A stretch of DNA of 16,336 nucleotides from Holosporaceae bacterium. Its GTDB lineage: Bacteria > Pseudomonadota > Alphaproteobacteria > UBA3830. Positions within the stretch are counted from its first letter, which is position 1. Every line of letters begins with the position of its first letter. The notes beneath the pieces were generated by a model. That model was not told the DNA's origin, searched no databases, and saw only the letters and a list, made by a program, of their open reading frames with translations. Both the position numbers and the translations under genes were made by a program. The stretch spans positions 1 through 16,336 of the forward strand of contig JAIRMS010000010.1 of NCBI GenBank assembly GCA_031258475.1. Reading direction: 5' to 3'. Positions 8,459 to 15,686 of this stretch are shown in pieces.

Positions 8459-9034
8459 TCACCACCTAGTCGCAAAATTCTCAAAAATCACATAAAAACC
8501 ACCACAAGATATTGCTATTCCATATGGTATTTCCTGTCTTATTACATTAGATGTACACTTCCTCAATGCAACAATTCTTCTATCGATCCTACTTAATGAA
8601 AGTAAAACAAAGTTTAATAATCTAAATTTGTTTTGTTTTTTTCTTAAAATATATAATGAGCGGACTAATTTTCGTCTGATGAAGAAGATCTGTCGGCTGA
8701 AGATAAGATAAATGACGGCTAAAATCATTCCACCAACAGATATGCCCATCCAAAAAGAGGATAGATTGTTTTCAGACAGCATAATTACTGGAAATAATAA
8801 TTTCACGTCTCCGCCGCCGATCAGATTGAGGTGGTTTAGGATCAGAGTAACGAAAAACGTTCCAAAAGCTATCAAAAGACTGTCGTAAAAATTATTTCCA
8901 GATACACCGCTCAGGTAGGAAATTGCATACAGAATCATCAGCGCCATTACGTATTCGTTTTCTATTCTAAAAAATAAAAAATCGCTAACGCTGATAATTA
9001 CTAGGATCAGTCCAAATATTATCCACACCAACAA
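8459..9034 (-). CDS. cpaA: Tad prepilin peptidase CpaA/TadV
   Basis: Type IV prepilin peptidase family (peptidase A24) of 191 aa, which cleaves the leader of Flp prepilin and pseudopilins at the cytoplasmic face of the inner membrane. Both catalytic aspartates are visible: Asp18 in SVSDFLFFRIEN and Asp76 in the invariant GGGDVKLL motif. Several membrane helices span about residues 2-20, 28-45, 50-72 and 95-115; the tail after 120 is basic. The start is a TTG at 9034 with AGAGG 7 nt upstream; a nearby ATG is out of frame and stops within a few codons, and an in-frame TAA closes the region further up. A GTG at 9028 is an alternative start. It is the first gene of the Tad operon, where a Flp pilin gene is often found but is missing here. 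Confidence 0.9.
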   Translation of the reverse strand: MLVWIIFGLILVIISVSDFLFFRIENEYVMALMILYAISYLSGVSGNNFYDSLLIAFGTFFVTLILNHLNLIGGGDVKLLFPVIMLSENNLSSFWMGISVGGMILAVIYLIFSRQIFFIRRKLVRSLYILRKKQNKFRLLNFVLLSLSRIDRRIVALRKCTSNVIRQEIPYGIAISCGGFYVIFENFATRW

Positions 9035-9130
9035 TACATAACCTCTACCTTATGTTTGATAGATTACTTAGTTGATAGTAAAAATAGAGTTAATTGTTCG
9101 AAATTTTATAATGGACAATTCAATCAAAAA
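9035..9130 (-). promoter_or_regulatory. AT-rich leader upstream of the Tad operon
   Basis: These 96 nt separate the recR stop from the cpaA start. The region is strongly AT-rich and includes the ATTATAAAAT stretch expected of a promoter -10 area, but I find no convincing -35 partner at the right distance. The 7-nt word TTGATAG occurs twice on the plus strand (9056-9062 and 9072-9078), 16 nt apart, which could be an operator or chance. There is no terminator hairpin after recR, so read-through from holB-recR is possible. Confidence 0.3.
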
Positions 9131-9718
9131 TCACCCTCTGGCGGAGAATGCGGCAAACAGGGTTCCATCGTCTAGATAATCAAGCTCTCCTCCGATCGGA
9201 ATACCGTGCGCCAGAGAAGTTATCTTGATGTTTTTATTTTTGAAAAAATTTTTTATGTAGTGATCTGTGGTCTGACCTTCCACAGTTGCGCTCAGCGCGA
9301 TTATAATTTCCGAGATATGATTTTCGTCACAACGCTTTTGCAGTTCCTCAAGCATTAAGAATTCGGGGCCTTGCCCGTCGATGGATGATAATAATCCTTT
9401 CAGGACGTGATATTGCCCTGTAAAACATGACGTTTTTTCTATGGCCCACAGATTCGCTATGCTTTCGACTACGCAAATAATGTCGCGGCGTCGTTTATTA
9501 TCGGAGCAAATCGAGCAAACATCGGCAAAGGTATCGATATTTGAGCACACAGGGCACACTTTTATATTTTTATAGACGTTGTCCATGCTCATCAGCATGG
9601 GCTCCAGGCTTTGCTCACGGTTCCTTATGAGATGAATCACTATTCTTCGGGCGGATCTCGGACCGAGCCCCGGTAATCTTGAAATTTTCTGTATCAGTGT
9701 CTCTATGTCTGGACTCAT
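9131..9718 (-). CDS. recR: recombination mediator protein RecR
   Basis: RecR, 195 aa, the usual length; with RecO and RecF it helps load RecA on gapped DNA. The helix-hairpin-helix is at residues 14-26 (RLPGLGPRSARRI), the four-cysteine zinc site at Cys55, Cys58, Cys68 and Cys71 (CPVC...CSIC), and the Toprim domain starts near 79 (IICVVESIANLWAIEK). The C-terminal family motif is LAHGIPIGGELDYLDDGTL. The ATG at 9718 is 8 nt after the holB stop, with no strong ribosome binding site between them, so translation probably depends on coupling to holB. In many bacteria recR follows dnaX and ybaB; here the polymerase III partner is holB instead. The stop is TGA. Confidence 0.96.
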   Translation of the reverse strand: MSPDIETLIQKISRLPGLGPRSARRIVIHLIRNREQSLEPMLMSMDNVYKNIKVCPVCSNIDTFADVCSICSDNKRRRDIICVVESIANLWAIEKTSCFTGQYHVLKGLLSSIDGQGPEFLMLEELQKRCDENHISEIIIALSATVEGQTTDHYIKNFFKNKNIKITSLAHGIPIGGELDYLDDGTLFAAFSARG

Positions 9719-9726
9719 TGTTTCAT

Positions 9727-10707
9727 CTATTTAAAAAATCTCTCAAACGCGTTCACCACGACCGCGTTTTTGTCGAGCATTAGGGGTTCACACATGCACA
9801 TCATGGAAATAATTTCCTGGATCTTTCTAATTTCACGATCCGGATGTTTTCCTAGAGCGACCCTGGGCTCGAGAATTTTTATCTCGTCTCGTTGTTTCGG
9901 ATCAGCAAAACCGCTCAGCATGTCCGCGTATATTTTCAAAATTCTCAAAATGCTCGTCTTTATCATTTCAAAACTATCACTCAGATTGTTATCAATGATC
10001 CATTTCAGCGTTTTTGGGTAGCAACTCCCGTCGTGGAAAAAGCCACTCAAAATATTGTTGTATATTTCGATTCCGTTGTTCTCGCTCAGATGCAATGCGT
10101 AGCCGACGGATCCTCCCGACAGACACGCTAATCTGGCCGAGTCTTTTATACCTCTATCGTCCAGAATTTGCCTGACAACCGCCTCTTCAAGCGGATGAAA
10201 ATATAATTTCGCTGCCCTGGAAAGTAGCGTCTTTGGAATTGCGCCGATATGACTGCACATCATAATAATTACGGTGTTCGACGGCGGTTCTTCCAGCATT
10301 TTTAAAAGAGAGTTATAGACGTTCTTATTCAAATTGGAAGAGTTTTCCAGCAATACGACTCTCCATTTCGAAAGTACGGGAGACTTCCTCACTTTTAGGA
10401 GCAATTTTCTCGTCTCGTCTATTGGAATCGATTCGTTTGTTTGTTCCAGCACAAAAAAATCCGGATGGGTTCGCAAGTCCACCAGTTTATGCACTGGGCT
10501 TTCAGAGTCGATATCCAGCGTATCTTCCCTGGGAACGCCGTTGGAAAATAAGCATTTTGCAAACCTAATTGCAACGCTCGCTTTCCCAATTCCAGACGGC
10601 CCATGAAAAATCCACGTCGGAAACATCCTGTCGTTCATTATCGCACGGGCAAGTAGAATCTCTTTCTTCTCGTGTCCTAAAATTCGATGTGTTTTTTCAG
10701 AAATCAT
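9727..10707 (-). CDS. holB: DNA polymerase III delta-prime subunit HolB
   Basis: AAA+ clamp-loader subunit of DNA polymerase III. The start is taken at the ATG at 10707 (326 aa, beginning MISEKTHRILGHE) because AGAAAG stands just before it; the frame also has an ATG at 10734 with no visible ribosome binding site. With the shorter start, Walker A is GPSGIGKAS at about residue 36-44 (Lys42). Other family blocks are SPVLSKWRVVLLENSSNLN and the downstream SLLKMLEEPPSNTVIIMMCSH. The usual SRC motif reads SRA (LLSRAAKLYF), and the Cys4 zinc module of the enterobacterial protein is absent. It is divergent from phaB across about 90 nt. DnaX gamma/tau is the main alternative but is longer and keeps a zinc site. 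Confidence 0.9.
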   Translation of the reverse strand: MISEKTHRILGHEKKEILLARAIMNDRMFPTWIFHGPSGIGKASVAIRFAKCLFSNGVPREDTLDIDSESPVHKLVDLRTHPDFFVLEQTNESIPIDETRKLLLKVRKSPVLSKWRVVLLENSSNLNKNVYNSLLKMLEEPPSNTVIIMMCSHIGAIPKTLLSRAAKLYFHPLEEAVVRQILDDRGIKDSARLACLSGGSVGYALHLSENNGIEIYNNILSGFFHDGSCYPKTLKWIIDNNLSDSFEMIKTSILRILKIYADMLSGFADPKQRDEIKILEPRVALGKHPDREIRKIQEIISMMCMCEPLMLDKNAVVVNAFERFFK

Positions 10708-10783
10708 AATCTTTCTAGTGGTGCGTCGACCCATTAAATGATAGTATTGCTTCGCGTTAATGGCAATAGTCCTAGGATTGCTT

Positions 10784-10789
10784 AGGAGG
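10784..10789 (+). promoter_or_regulatory. ribosome binding site fixing the phaB start
   Basis: AGGAGG lies 6 nt before the ATG at 10796 and decides this start over the in-frame ATG at 10760, which has no such site. The next ATG at 10791 is out of frame. Confidence 0.85.
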
Positions 10790-10795
10790 TATGTT

Positions 10796-11518
10796 ATGAA
10801 AAGAACGGCTCTTGTTACCGGCGGAACCAGAGGAATCGGCGGTGGAGTTTCAATGGCATTAAACGACGCAGGATATTTGGTGGCCGCGAATTATCAGAAT
10901 GGAGTTGAAACCGCAGAAAAATTCCAAAATGAGACCGGGATTCCAACTTTTTCCTGGGATGTTTCTGATTATCAATCCTGCGAGAAAGGAATCTTGAACG
11001 TTTGCGAAACCCTCGGCGGAACCATAGACATTCTGGTTAACAATGCCGGTATTACCAGAGATTGCATGCTGCATAGAATGAATCCGGAAGACTGGGCGAA
11101 GGTTATATCCATCAATTTGAATTCTGTGTTTAACATGTGCCGGTTGATCATTCCTTCCATGAGGGATAGGCAATTTGGCAGAATCATAAACATAAGCTCG
11201 GTGAACGGATTAAAAGGACAGGTGGGACAATCTAACTATTCCGCTGCCAAAGCTGGAATTCTTGGATTTACCAAAGCTCTTGCGCTTGAATCCGCGTCCA
11301 AGGGAATTACGGTCAACGCAGTGGCTCCTGGGTATGTGTCAACCGATATGACTGAGGCCATTCCACATAATATAAAAGAAAGCATAAAAACCCAAATTCC
11401 CGTCGGAAGATTTGGGAAAATTGAAGAAATCGCAAATACCGTTTTATTCTTGGCAGATGAAAAATCTTCCTTTATAACGGGGGCTGTGCTGAGTGTAAAC
11501 GGCGGTCAATATTTATAA
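10796..11518 (+). CDS. phaB: acetoacetyl-CoA reductase PhaB (short-chain dehydrogenase)
   Basis: Short-chain dehydrogenase of 240 aa, the size of PhaB. It should reduce acetoacetyl-CoA to (R)-3-hydroxybutyryl-CoA with NADPH, the second step of polyhydroxybutyrate synthesis. The cofactor motif TGGTRGIG is at residues 8-15, NNAG at 82-85, and the catalytic set is Asn107, Ser135, Tyr148 and Lys152. Blocks such as VTGGTRGIG, WDVSDY, NNAGITRD, GRIINISSVNGLKGQ and the C-terminal NGGQYL resemble PhaB more than FabG, which usually ends differently and lacks WDVSDY. A FabG-like role in fatty acid synthesis is the main alternative. No phaC or phaA is next to it. It is followed after 12 nt by mlaD and probably shares its transcript. 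Confidence 0.85.
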   Translation: MKRTALVTGGTRGIGGGVSMALNDAGYLVAANYQNGVETAEKFQNETGIPTFSWDVSDYQSCEKGILNVCETLGGTIDILVNNAGITRDCMLHRMNPEDWAKVISINLNSVFNMCRLIIPSMRDRQFGRIINISSVNGLKGQVGQSNYSAAKAGILGFTKALALESASKGITVNAVAPGYVSTDMTEAIPHNIKESIKTQIPVGRFGKIEEIANTVLFLADEKSSFITGAVLSVNGGQYL

Positions 11519-11530
11519 AAGAGGATTCAT

Positions 11531-11986
11531 ATGGAAAAAGGTCGCACATTCGAAACGGTCGTTGGAGTTTTTGTTCTGGTCGTTGCCGTTTTCTTTTTCA
11601 ATTACGTGTATAGAAAATCCGGATGGCATGGCATGGACGGATATGTGCTGACAGCTAAATTCGATAAAGCCGACGGATTATCCGAAGGCGGCGACGTAAA
11701 AATCAGTGGAATACAAGTCGGGAAAATCATTAGCATGAAGGTGGATCCACATTCATTCTTTGCCATTGTTAAATTCTACGTTCCGAAAGAGCTGAAATTA
11801 CCCAGGGATACCGGCGCCAACGTTGCCAGCGACGGATTATTTGGCGGAAAGTATCTGTCGCTAACGCCAGGCGGAGAGGAAGAATCGCTAAAAGAAGGCG
11901 ACGAGATCGAAAACACAGCCGGCCCAATCAATCTTGAGTCGCTAATCGGAAAGTACGTATTTTCCCAAAGCAAAGATGGTAAGTAA
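11531..11986 (+). CDS. mlaD: MlaD-like MCE-domain lipid transport protein
   Basis: MCE-domain protein of 151 aa, a normal length for MlaD. Such proteins form periplasmic hexameric rings in phospholipid transport between outer and inner membrane, together with the MlaFEB complex. An N-terminal membrane helix spans about residues 8-28 (FETVVGVFVLVVAVFFFNYV). The MCE domain covers about 38-118 with YVLTAKFDKADGLSEGGDVK, SGIQVGKI and SDGLFGGKYLSLTPGG. AGAGG precedes the ATG by a normal distance, 12 nt after phaB. The other mla genes (mlaF ATPase, mlaE permease) are not in the window, and phaB is not a usual partner. Partners presumably lie elsewhere, as reduced genomes often scatter such genes. 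Confidence 0.88.
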   Translation: MEKGRTFETVVGVFVLVVAVFFFNYVYRKSGWHGMDGYVLTAKFDKADGLSEGGDVKISGIQVGKIISMKVDPHSFFAIVKFYVPKELKLPRDTGANVASDGLFGGKYLSLTPGGEEESLKEGDEIENTAGPINLESLIGKYVFSQSKDGK

Positions 11987-12047
11987 TTGTCCAGCCTTAC
12001 AGTTTTTAGATATACATGAATCACTTTGGAAATGCGATTCTCATTTT

Positions 12048-12127
12048 CTGGATTGCTTCGCTGCGTTTGCAATGACGGAAAGTAGTGGCATCATCATTGC
12101 GAGGAGCACAGCGACGTGGCAATCCAG
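12048..12127. repeat. palindromic dispersed repeat, two inverted copies forming a hairpin
   Basis: Two copies of the same unit face each other. The outer arms CTGGATTGC (12048-12056) and GCAATCCAG (12119-12127) match perfectly. The inner arms GCAATGA (12069-12075) and TCATTGC (12094-12100) also pair, around a loop of about 18 nt. The intervening CGCTGCG / GAGCACAGCGACG parts pair less well, so the copies have diverged. The unit core, CATTGCGAGGAGC then GCAATCC, is the same as at 16251-16336. It lies after mlaD and before the convergent mscS end, where it could act as a transcription terminator for either gene. Confidence 0.85.
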
Positions 12128-12143
12128 CAATATTACCCATTCT

Positions 12144-12173
12144 CGTCATTGTGAGCGCAGCGAAGCAATCCAT
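12144..12173 (+). repeat. third copy of the dispersed palindromic repeat unit
   Basis: A further unit in the plus orientation starts CGTCATTGTGAGCG and ends GAAGCAATCCA, in the same direction as the second copy of the preceding hairpin and 16 nt beyond it. It differs from the 16315 copy at a few positions (CATTGTGAG for CATTGCGAG). Confidence 0.8.
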
Positions 12174-12251
12174 TGGTTTCTCAGCTACGCACCTACGGCA
12201 ATCAAGCTAAATGCTGAATTCGCACTTTTAAAGTAGTCCTTGTATAGTCTC

Positions 12252-13991
12252 CTATTTAGCAGAGCTCGCTATAAAATTGGCCGTTGGAAAACTTATGTTC
12301 TGTTTCTTATATTCAGCGTATAACCTACGATAGATCTCGTATTTCAATGCCAACCCCTGGGAGCTAGGAGAAGTTTTTATCTTCCAATAAATCTGCGGCT
12401 TGGTTAAATCAAATGGTTTCAGCCCATGAATTTCCACTTCACCTAAAATTACATCCCGATAATCCTCTTCATTTTTCATGTTTTTCACAATATCACGAAG
12501 AATTTGAGAATTTTTCTCAATGTCGTCTTCGGCATTTATATACAAACTTCCGCAGTAGCAGGAGTAATCCTGAGAATAATTGGTGACGGTATTAACCATA
12601 CTGTATGGAATTATATGGATCGCACCCTCGTCGCCACGGAGATATATTACCCTTGCGGCCAACTTTTCAATCGCTCCTTCTTTCTCGTTTATTTTTACAT
12701 ACGCTCCTATGTATAAGTCCTTCTCGATAAGAAACGTAATTCCATGCAAAAACGATCGAATAATATCCTGAGCTGCCAAGCCAATCGCCGCGCTGAATAC
12801 CGTAAATGCCGCCAGTATTGGAGCTATATTGATTCCCAGATTCGCCAGGACCAGCAACGATGAAGTGGCGAATAATATCGTATAAAATATGGTGGACAGG
12901 GTCGGCAAAAACGTCTCCAACTTTATCTTATAATTTTCTTCATTGGCGTCGTCTTTCGCTTTTTCAAGAAGGATATCTGCAAACTCGTGAAATCCCCTAT
13001 AAATAAGGATAGTTGCAAAAATAATTCCTGAAACCGTCACGGTTTTCTCATGAAAAACATGCTCTCCTAGACTGATCCCTATATATTTCAAAACAGAGCA
13101 AACTATAAAAAGATAAAATATGATCACCATCACATCGCAGATCCATATTAGATTTTTTTGACGCTTGGAAGCCGTCAATTTCGAATGTATTCCCTGTCTA
13201 ACTGAATCCAGTTGTTTCACAAATTTATCGATGATTTTAGATATCGCTATTTGTGAAAAAAATATCGTCGCCACAATACGGTAAATATTTTTCAGACTTT
13301 CGAAAAAGAATCTTTCCGCCGTCGAATGGGTCATAAAAACTGAAACAATCATTCCGGCTAAACATAGAAATACGAGCTTCCCATTGATGTAATTGGTCAA
13401 CTGAAATGAAAATGAGCCTCCTTTCATTTTTTTCATTGCGAAAATATCGTTTATTATATCGCGGGAAGCCATCATTTCAGAGAAATAGTAGATGATCGTT
13501 AGCCCGACAAAAAAATATCTCCATTCCGGTTTAAACGACGCGATCATGGTCATAATAAACGACAGGACAACCACTCGAAGAAATTTTTTATATACGAGAA
13601 TGGCATCTCGATCGGAAATGTTTAAAACTCTCAATCGAGGATGGTATGGAGTCGTTATCGCATAACTCGTCGTCAGTAAAATTGAAAAAATTATTATTAA
13701 TCTGAAGTGGGATTGACAAACCACATTGGCTCTGTTCCACCAGTATTCCAAAGCAAGCCCCGTACACATAATGAAAATCACGACTGTCAGCGTCGATAGC
13801 ACTATCCCAGACACCAGAATTATGGCTCGGTCGATTTTTTCATCGGATTGAAGTTTGTTCAACTCCGAGTTCATAAATTTTTTTGCGAATGAAAACGAAA
13901 CGGCCATCGCCAATCCAAGAATTAAATGAACACATAGAAAACAAAATTCTTGTTCTGATAGGAGATTTGCAAGATTTAACACAAAATTCAT
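12252..13991 (-). CDS. large MscS-family mechanosensitive ion channel
   Basis: Membrane protein of 579 aa with a C-terminal MscS module and an extended N-terminal membrane region, bigger than E. coli MscS (286 aa). Predicted helices lie at about residues 14-35, 56-82, 96-113, 138-172, 205-221, 285-305, 318-335 and 362-385. The pore helix and gate are at about 388-420, with the family motif IGLAAQDIIRSFLHGITFLIEKDLYIGAYVKI split over 403-434. A beta domain follows (AIEKLAARVIYLRGDEGAIHIIPYSMVNTVTNYS). It should release solutes on hypo-osmotic shock. GAGGT lies just before the ATG at 13991. The gene is divergent from comF across 41 nt. The N-terminal two thirds have no domain I can name. Confidence 0.9.
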   Translation of the reverse strand: MNFVLNLANLLSEQEFCFLCVHLILGLAMAVSFSFAKKFMNSELNKLQSDEKIDRAIILVSGIVLSTLTVVIFIMCTGLALEYWWNRANVVCQSHFRLIIIFSILLTTSYAITTPYHPRLRVLNISDRDAILVYKKFLRVVVLSFIMTMIASFKPEWRYFFVGLTIIYYFSEMMASRDIINDIFAMKKMKGGSFSFQLTNYINGKLVFLCLAGMIVSVFMTHSTAERFFFESLKNIYRIVATIFFSQIAISKIIDKFVKQLDSVRQGIHSKLTASKRQKNLIWICDVMVIIFYLFIVCSVLKYIGISLGEHVFHEKTVTVSGIIFATILIYRGFHEFADILLEKAKDDANEENYKIKLETFLPTLSTIFYTILFATSSLLVLANLGINIAPILAAFTVFSAAIGLAAQDIIRSFLHGITFLIEKDLYIGAYVKINEKEGAIEKLAARVIYLRGDEGAIHIIPYSMVNTVTNYSQDYSCYCGSLYINAEDDIEKNSQILRDIVKNMKNEEDYRDVILGEVEIHGLKPFDLTKPQIYWKIKTSPSSQGLALKYEIYRRLYAEYKKQNISFPTANFIASSAK

Positions 13992-14032
13992 AGGACCTCG
14001 CTACGATACTTCAGGTCGATTCTAACATTAAA

Positions 14033-14788
14033 ATGGATTATCGAGGTACTTTTTTGTTCGAAATTGTACGACAATTTTTATTGAATTTACAAAATATTTG
14101 TTTCCCCATAACCTGCTATAATTGCGGGAAAATAGTCGATTCCGAGGGGCTATGCCAGGAATGTTGGAAGAAAATCAGGTGGATAGGCGATCCAAAATGT
14201 AAGATCTGCGGCGTTCCGTTCGAAATAGACGCCTGCGCACTGTGTCCCAATTGCCTCAGGAAAAAACCTCATTTCGATCGTGCCGTTTCAGTGTTCGAAT
14301 ACGACAGTTTCTCCAAAATAATGATACTGAAATTCAAGCATGGAGATAAAACCCATATCTGCCGGCAGTTGTCCACCTGGATGTATCGAGTGGCGCAGGA
14401 TGCGATTAAAAACGCCGACGTTATCATACCGGTACCTATACATTTCCTTAAGAGACTGAAAAGAAAATACAATCAATCGGAACTGCTGGCCCGCGAACTC
14501 GGGAAACTCAGCGGAATTCCCTACGAACCAAGGATTCTGCAAAAAGAAAAACCCACACCGCAACAGGAAGGATTGTCGCGCAATATGCGTCTGAAAAATA
14601 TCAACGGCTCCTTTGGAGTAGATTCCAGATATTTTTCCACGCTATTCAAAAAAACAGTGGTGCTGGTGGACGACGTTCTAACAACCGGAGCCACAATCAA
14701 CGAATGCTCGAAAATCCTAAAAAAACACGGAGCAGAAAAAGTAATAGTCCTAACAATCGCAAGGGTTAATCTGGGTGGCGATCTGTAA
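14033..14788 (+). CDS. comF: ComF-family phosphoribosyltransferase-like protein
   Basis: ComF/GntX family protein of 251 aa. An N-terminal zinc-ribbon region has CxxC pairs (Cys28/31, Cys41/44, Cys56/59, Cys68/71/74). The phosphoribosyltransferase fold follows, with VIIPVPIHFLKRLKRKYNQS at 130-149 and the PRPP-binding loop VVLVDDVLTTGAT at 209-221. In competent bacteria ComF helps transformation; in others the role is unclear. The ATG at 14033 has no obvious ribosome binding site. An in-frame TTG at 14054 is preceded by GAGGT with 6 nt spacing and would give 244 aa, so the true start may be there. No other competence genes are in the window. Nothing suggests regulation beyond the short divergent intergenic region shared with mscS. 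Confidence 0.88.
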   Translation: MDYRGTFLFEIVRQFLLNLQNICFPITCYNCGKIVDSEGLCQECWKKIRWIGDPKCKICGVPFEIDACALCPNCLRKKPHFDRAVSVFEYDSFSKIMILKFKHGDKTHICRQLSTWMYRVAQDAIKNADVIIPVPIHFLKRLKRKYNQSELLARELGKLSGIPYEPRILQKEKPTPQQEGLSRNMRLKNINGSFGVDSRYFSTLFKKTVVLVDDVLTTGATINECSKILKKHGAEKVIVLTIARVNLGGDL

Positions 14789-14904
14789 AACCATTCCCCA
14801 CAATTGATTATTTGATTATTGATTAGCGATAAGTTACAGAGCAATGAAAAGGATTTACAGATTTTGTAGGAACGTGCCGCGAAAGTCGTCTGGTTTATGA
14901 AGCT

Positions 14905-15279
14905 CTACACAGGTCGAGACACCATCCATGTGTCATCTTCATCGCTGTATTGTTTTCCGAAAAAACGGTGCATCGCGTCAGGCTCTTCCGTCTTACAGTC
15001 GACGAACTTCACATGAGTCAGCTTGCCCAGATTCTTCAAATAGTCACAGATTAGCCACAAGTCTAATCAAGCGTGAGATTCCACAGTGATGTTTTTGAAC
15101 ACTATACCACTGGCCTGGCTAAATAAGTCCGTTGTATCCAAAAGAGTCCTAAAAACGGCGAATGAGTCCACAACGGGGAAGCACTCTCCACGAAACTCCT
15201 CAGCCTGCAGTTTCACAAGAGGGCTGTGTTTTTCACAGAGATACCTTAAATTCCTGTTCATCTCTTTCGATTTCGCCAC
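14905..15279 (-). pseudogene. decayed ORF with one in-frame TGA, weak LRR character
   Basis: Read from a GTG at 15279 (GGGAGAGG upstream), the frame stays open for 70 codons to a TGA at 15067-15069. It then continues in the same frame for over 50 more sense codons to a TAG at 14905. The second part, LDLWLICDYLKNLGKLTHVK, FVDCKTEE and so on, has leucine spacing and an LTHVKFVDC motif that recall leucine-rich repeats, as does FKNITVES before the stop. I do not recognise a family. The lengthy in-phase continuation suggests a former gene killed by a nonsense mutation. UGA recoding is not likely because cpaA, cpaD, cpaF and recR end in TGA. The remainder of 14789-14904 shows no gene or clear terminator. 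Confidence 0.4.
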
Positions 15280-15306
15280 AGCCTCTCCCTCTCGTATTTT
15301 ATAATT

Positions 15307-15624
15307 CTATCTGACATGCAATTCACTTCTGCAGCAAAGCACAAAACAAATGCCACATATTTTCTTCGGATATTTTTCCTTCAAAAAATCGAAATATTCA
15401 AAGATTGAATCGCCGTTAACAGTCTGAAATCTCATAACTTTTACCTCCATGCTTTTCAAATTGATCGTTCCGACTATATTTATTCTCGTTCTCCAACAGC
15501 TGCTCGCCTTGGTATTCATCGTTGGATGAACCTCCTCCATGAACAAAACCATCAAACGATTGAGAAAATAGCCGGATGGAGTCACGCCACTCTTACTCAA
15601 ATCCGCTCTCTCAAAAATTTTCAT
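15307..15624 (-). pseudogene. IS630-family transposase remnant, internally deleted
   Basis: The frame of 105 codons contains the IS630/DDE signature sequence EEVHPTM(N)TK, then RTRINIVGTINLKSMEV and QTVNGDSIFEYFDFLKEKYP, the order found in IS630 transposases. Between TKASSCW and RTRINIV about 15 residues expected in intact members (a Gly-Trp-Ile/Lys-Gly region) are missing. After EKYPKK the protein runs into ICGICFVLCCRSEL and stops, so the second catalytic Asp and the YLPPYSPNLNPIE block with the last acidic residue are absent. The N-terminal helix-turn-helix portion is also gone. The first ~40 codons may be non-homologous. No terminal inverted repeats or TA duplication could be identified. 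It is dead and sits only about 60 nt from tRNA-His. Confidence 0.75.
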
Positions 15625-15645
15625 GGAGTGCCCCTGCGAGATGGA

Positions 15646-15674
15646 TTGACCTTTCGTCCTTAAAACTGTACAAG
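15646..15674 (+). promoter_or_regulatory. promoter for tRNA-His (and probably sspB)
   Basis: TTGACC (15646-15651) resembles the -35 consensus at 5 of 6 positions and TACAAG (15669-15674) a -10 at 4 of 6, separated by 17 nt. A start near 15681 would give a leader of about 5 nt before the tRNA. Confidence 0.6.
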
Positions 15675-15686
15675 AATAAGAGTGCG

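Noticed and set aside
191..9034. Type II secretion or type IVa pilus locus
   Set aside because: The presence of CpaB, CpaD, CpaE and paired TadB/TadC with a VirB11-like CpaF is specific to the Tad system; no GspL/M or PilM/N/O genes are seen.
12048..12173. CRISPR array
   Set aside because: The units are palindromic, occur in mixed orientation, differ from each other and lack regular unique spacers; no cas gene is present.
11976..12236. 86-codon plus-strand ORF after mlaD
   Set aside because: It is the translation of the palindromic repeats (it contains RHCERSEAIHW, typical of translated dispersed repeats) and has no ribosome binding site.
14905..15279. UGA read as tryptophan, making the interrupted ORF intact
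   Set aside because: cpaA, cpaD, cpaF and recR all end with TGA at the expected family length, and Trp codons in the intact genes are TGG; recoding would extend those proteins. A nonsense mutation is simpler.
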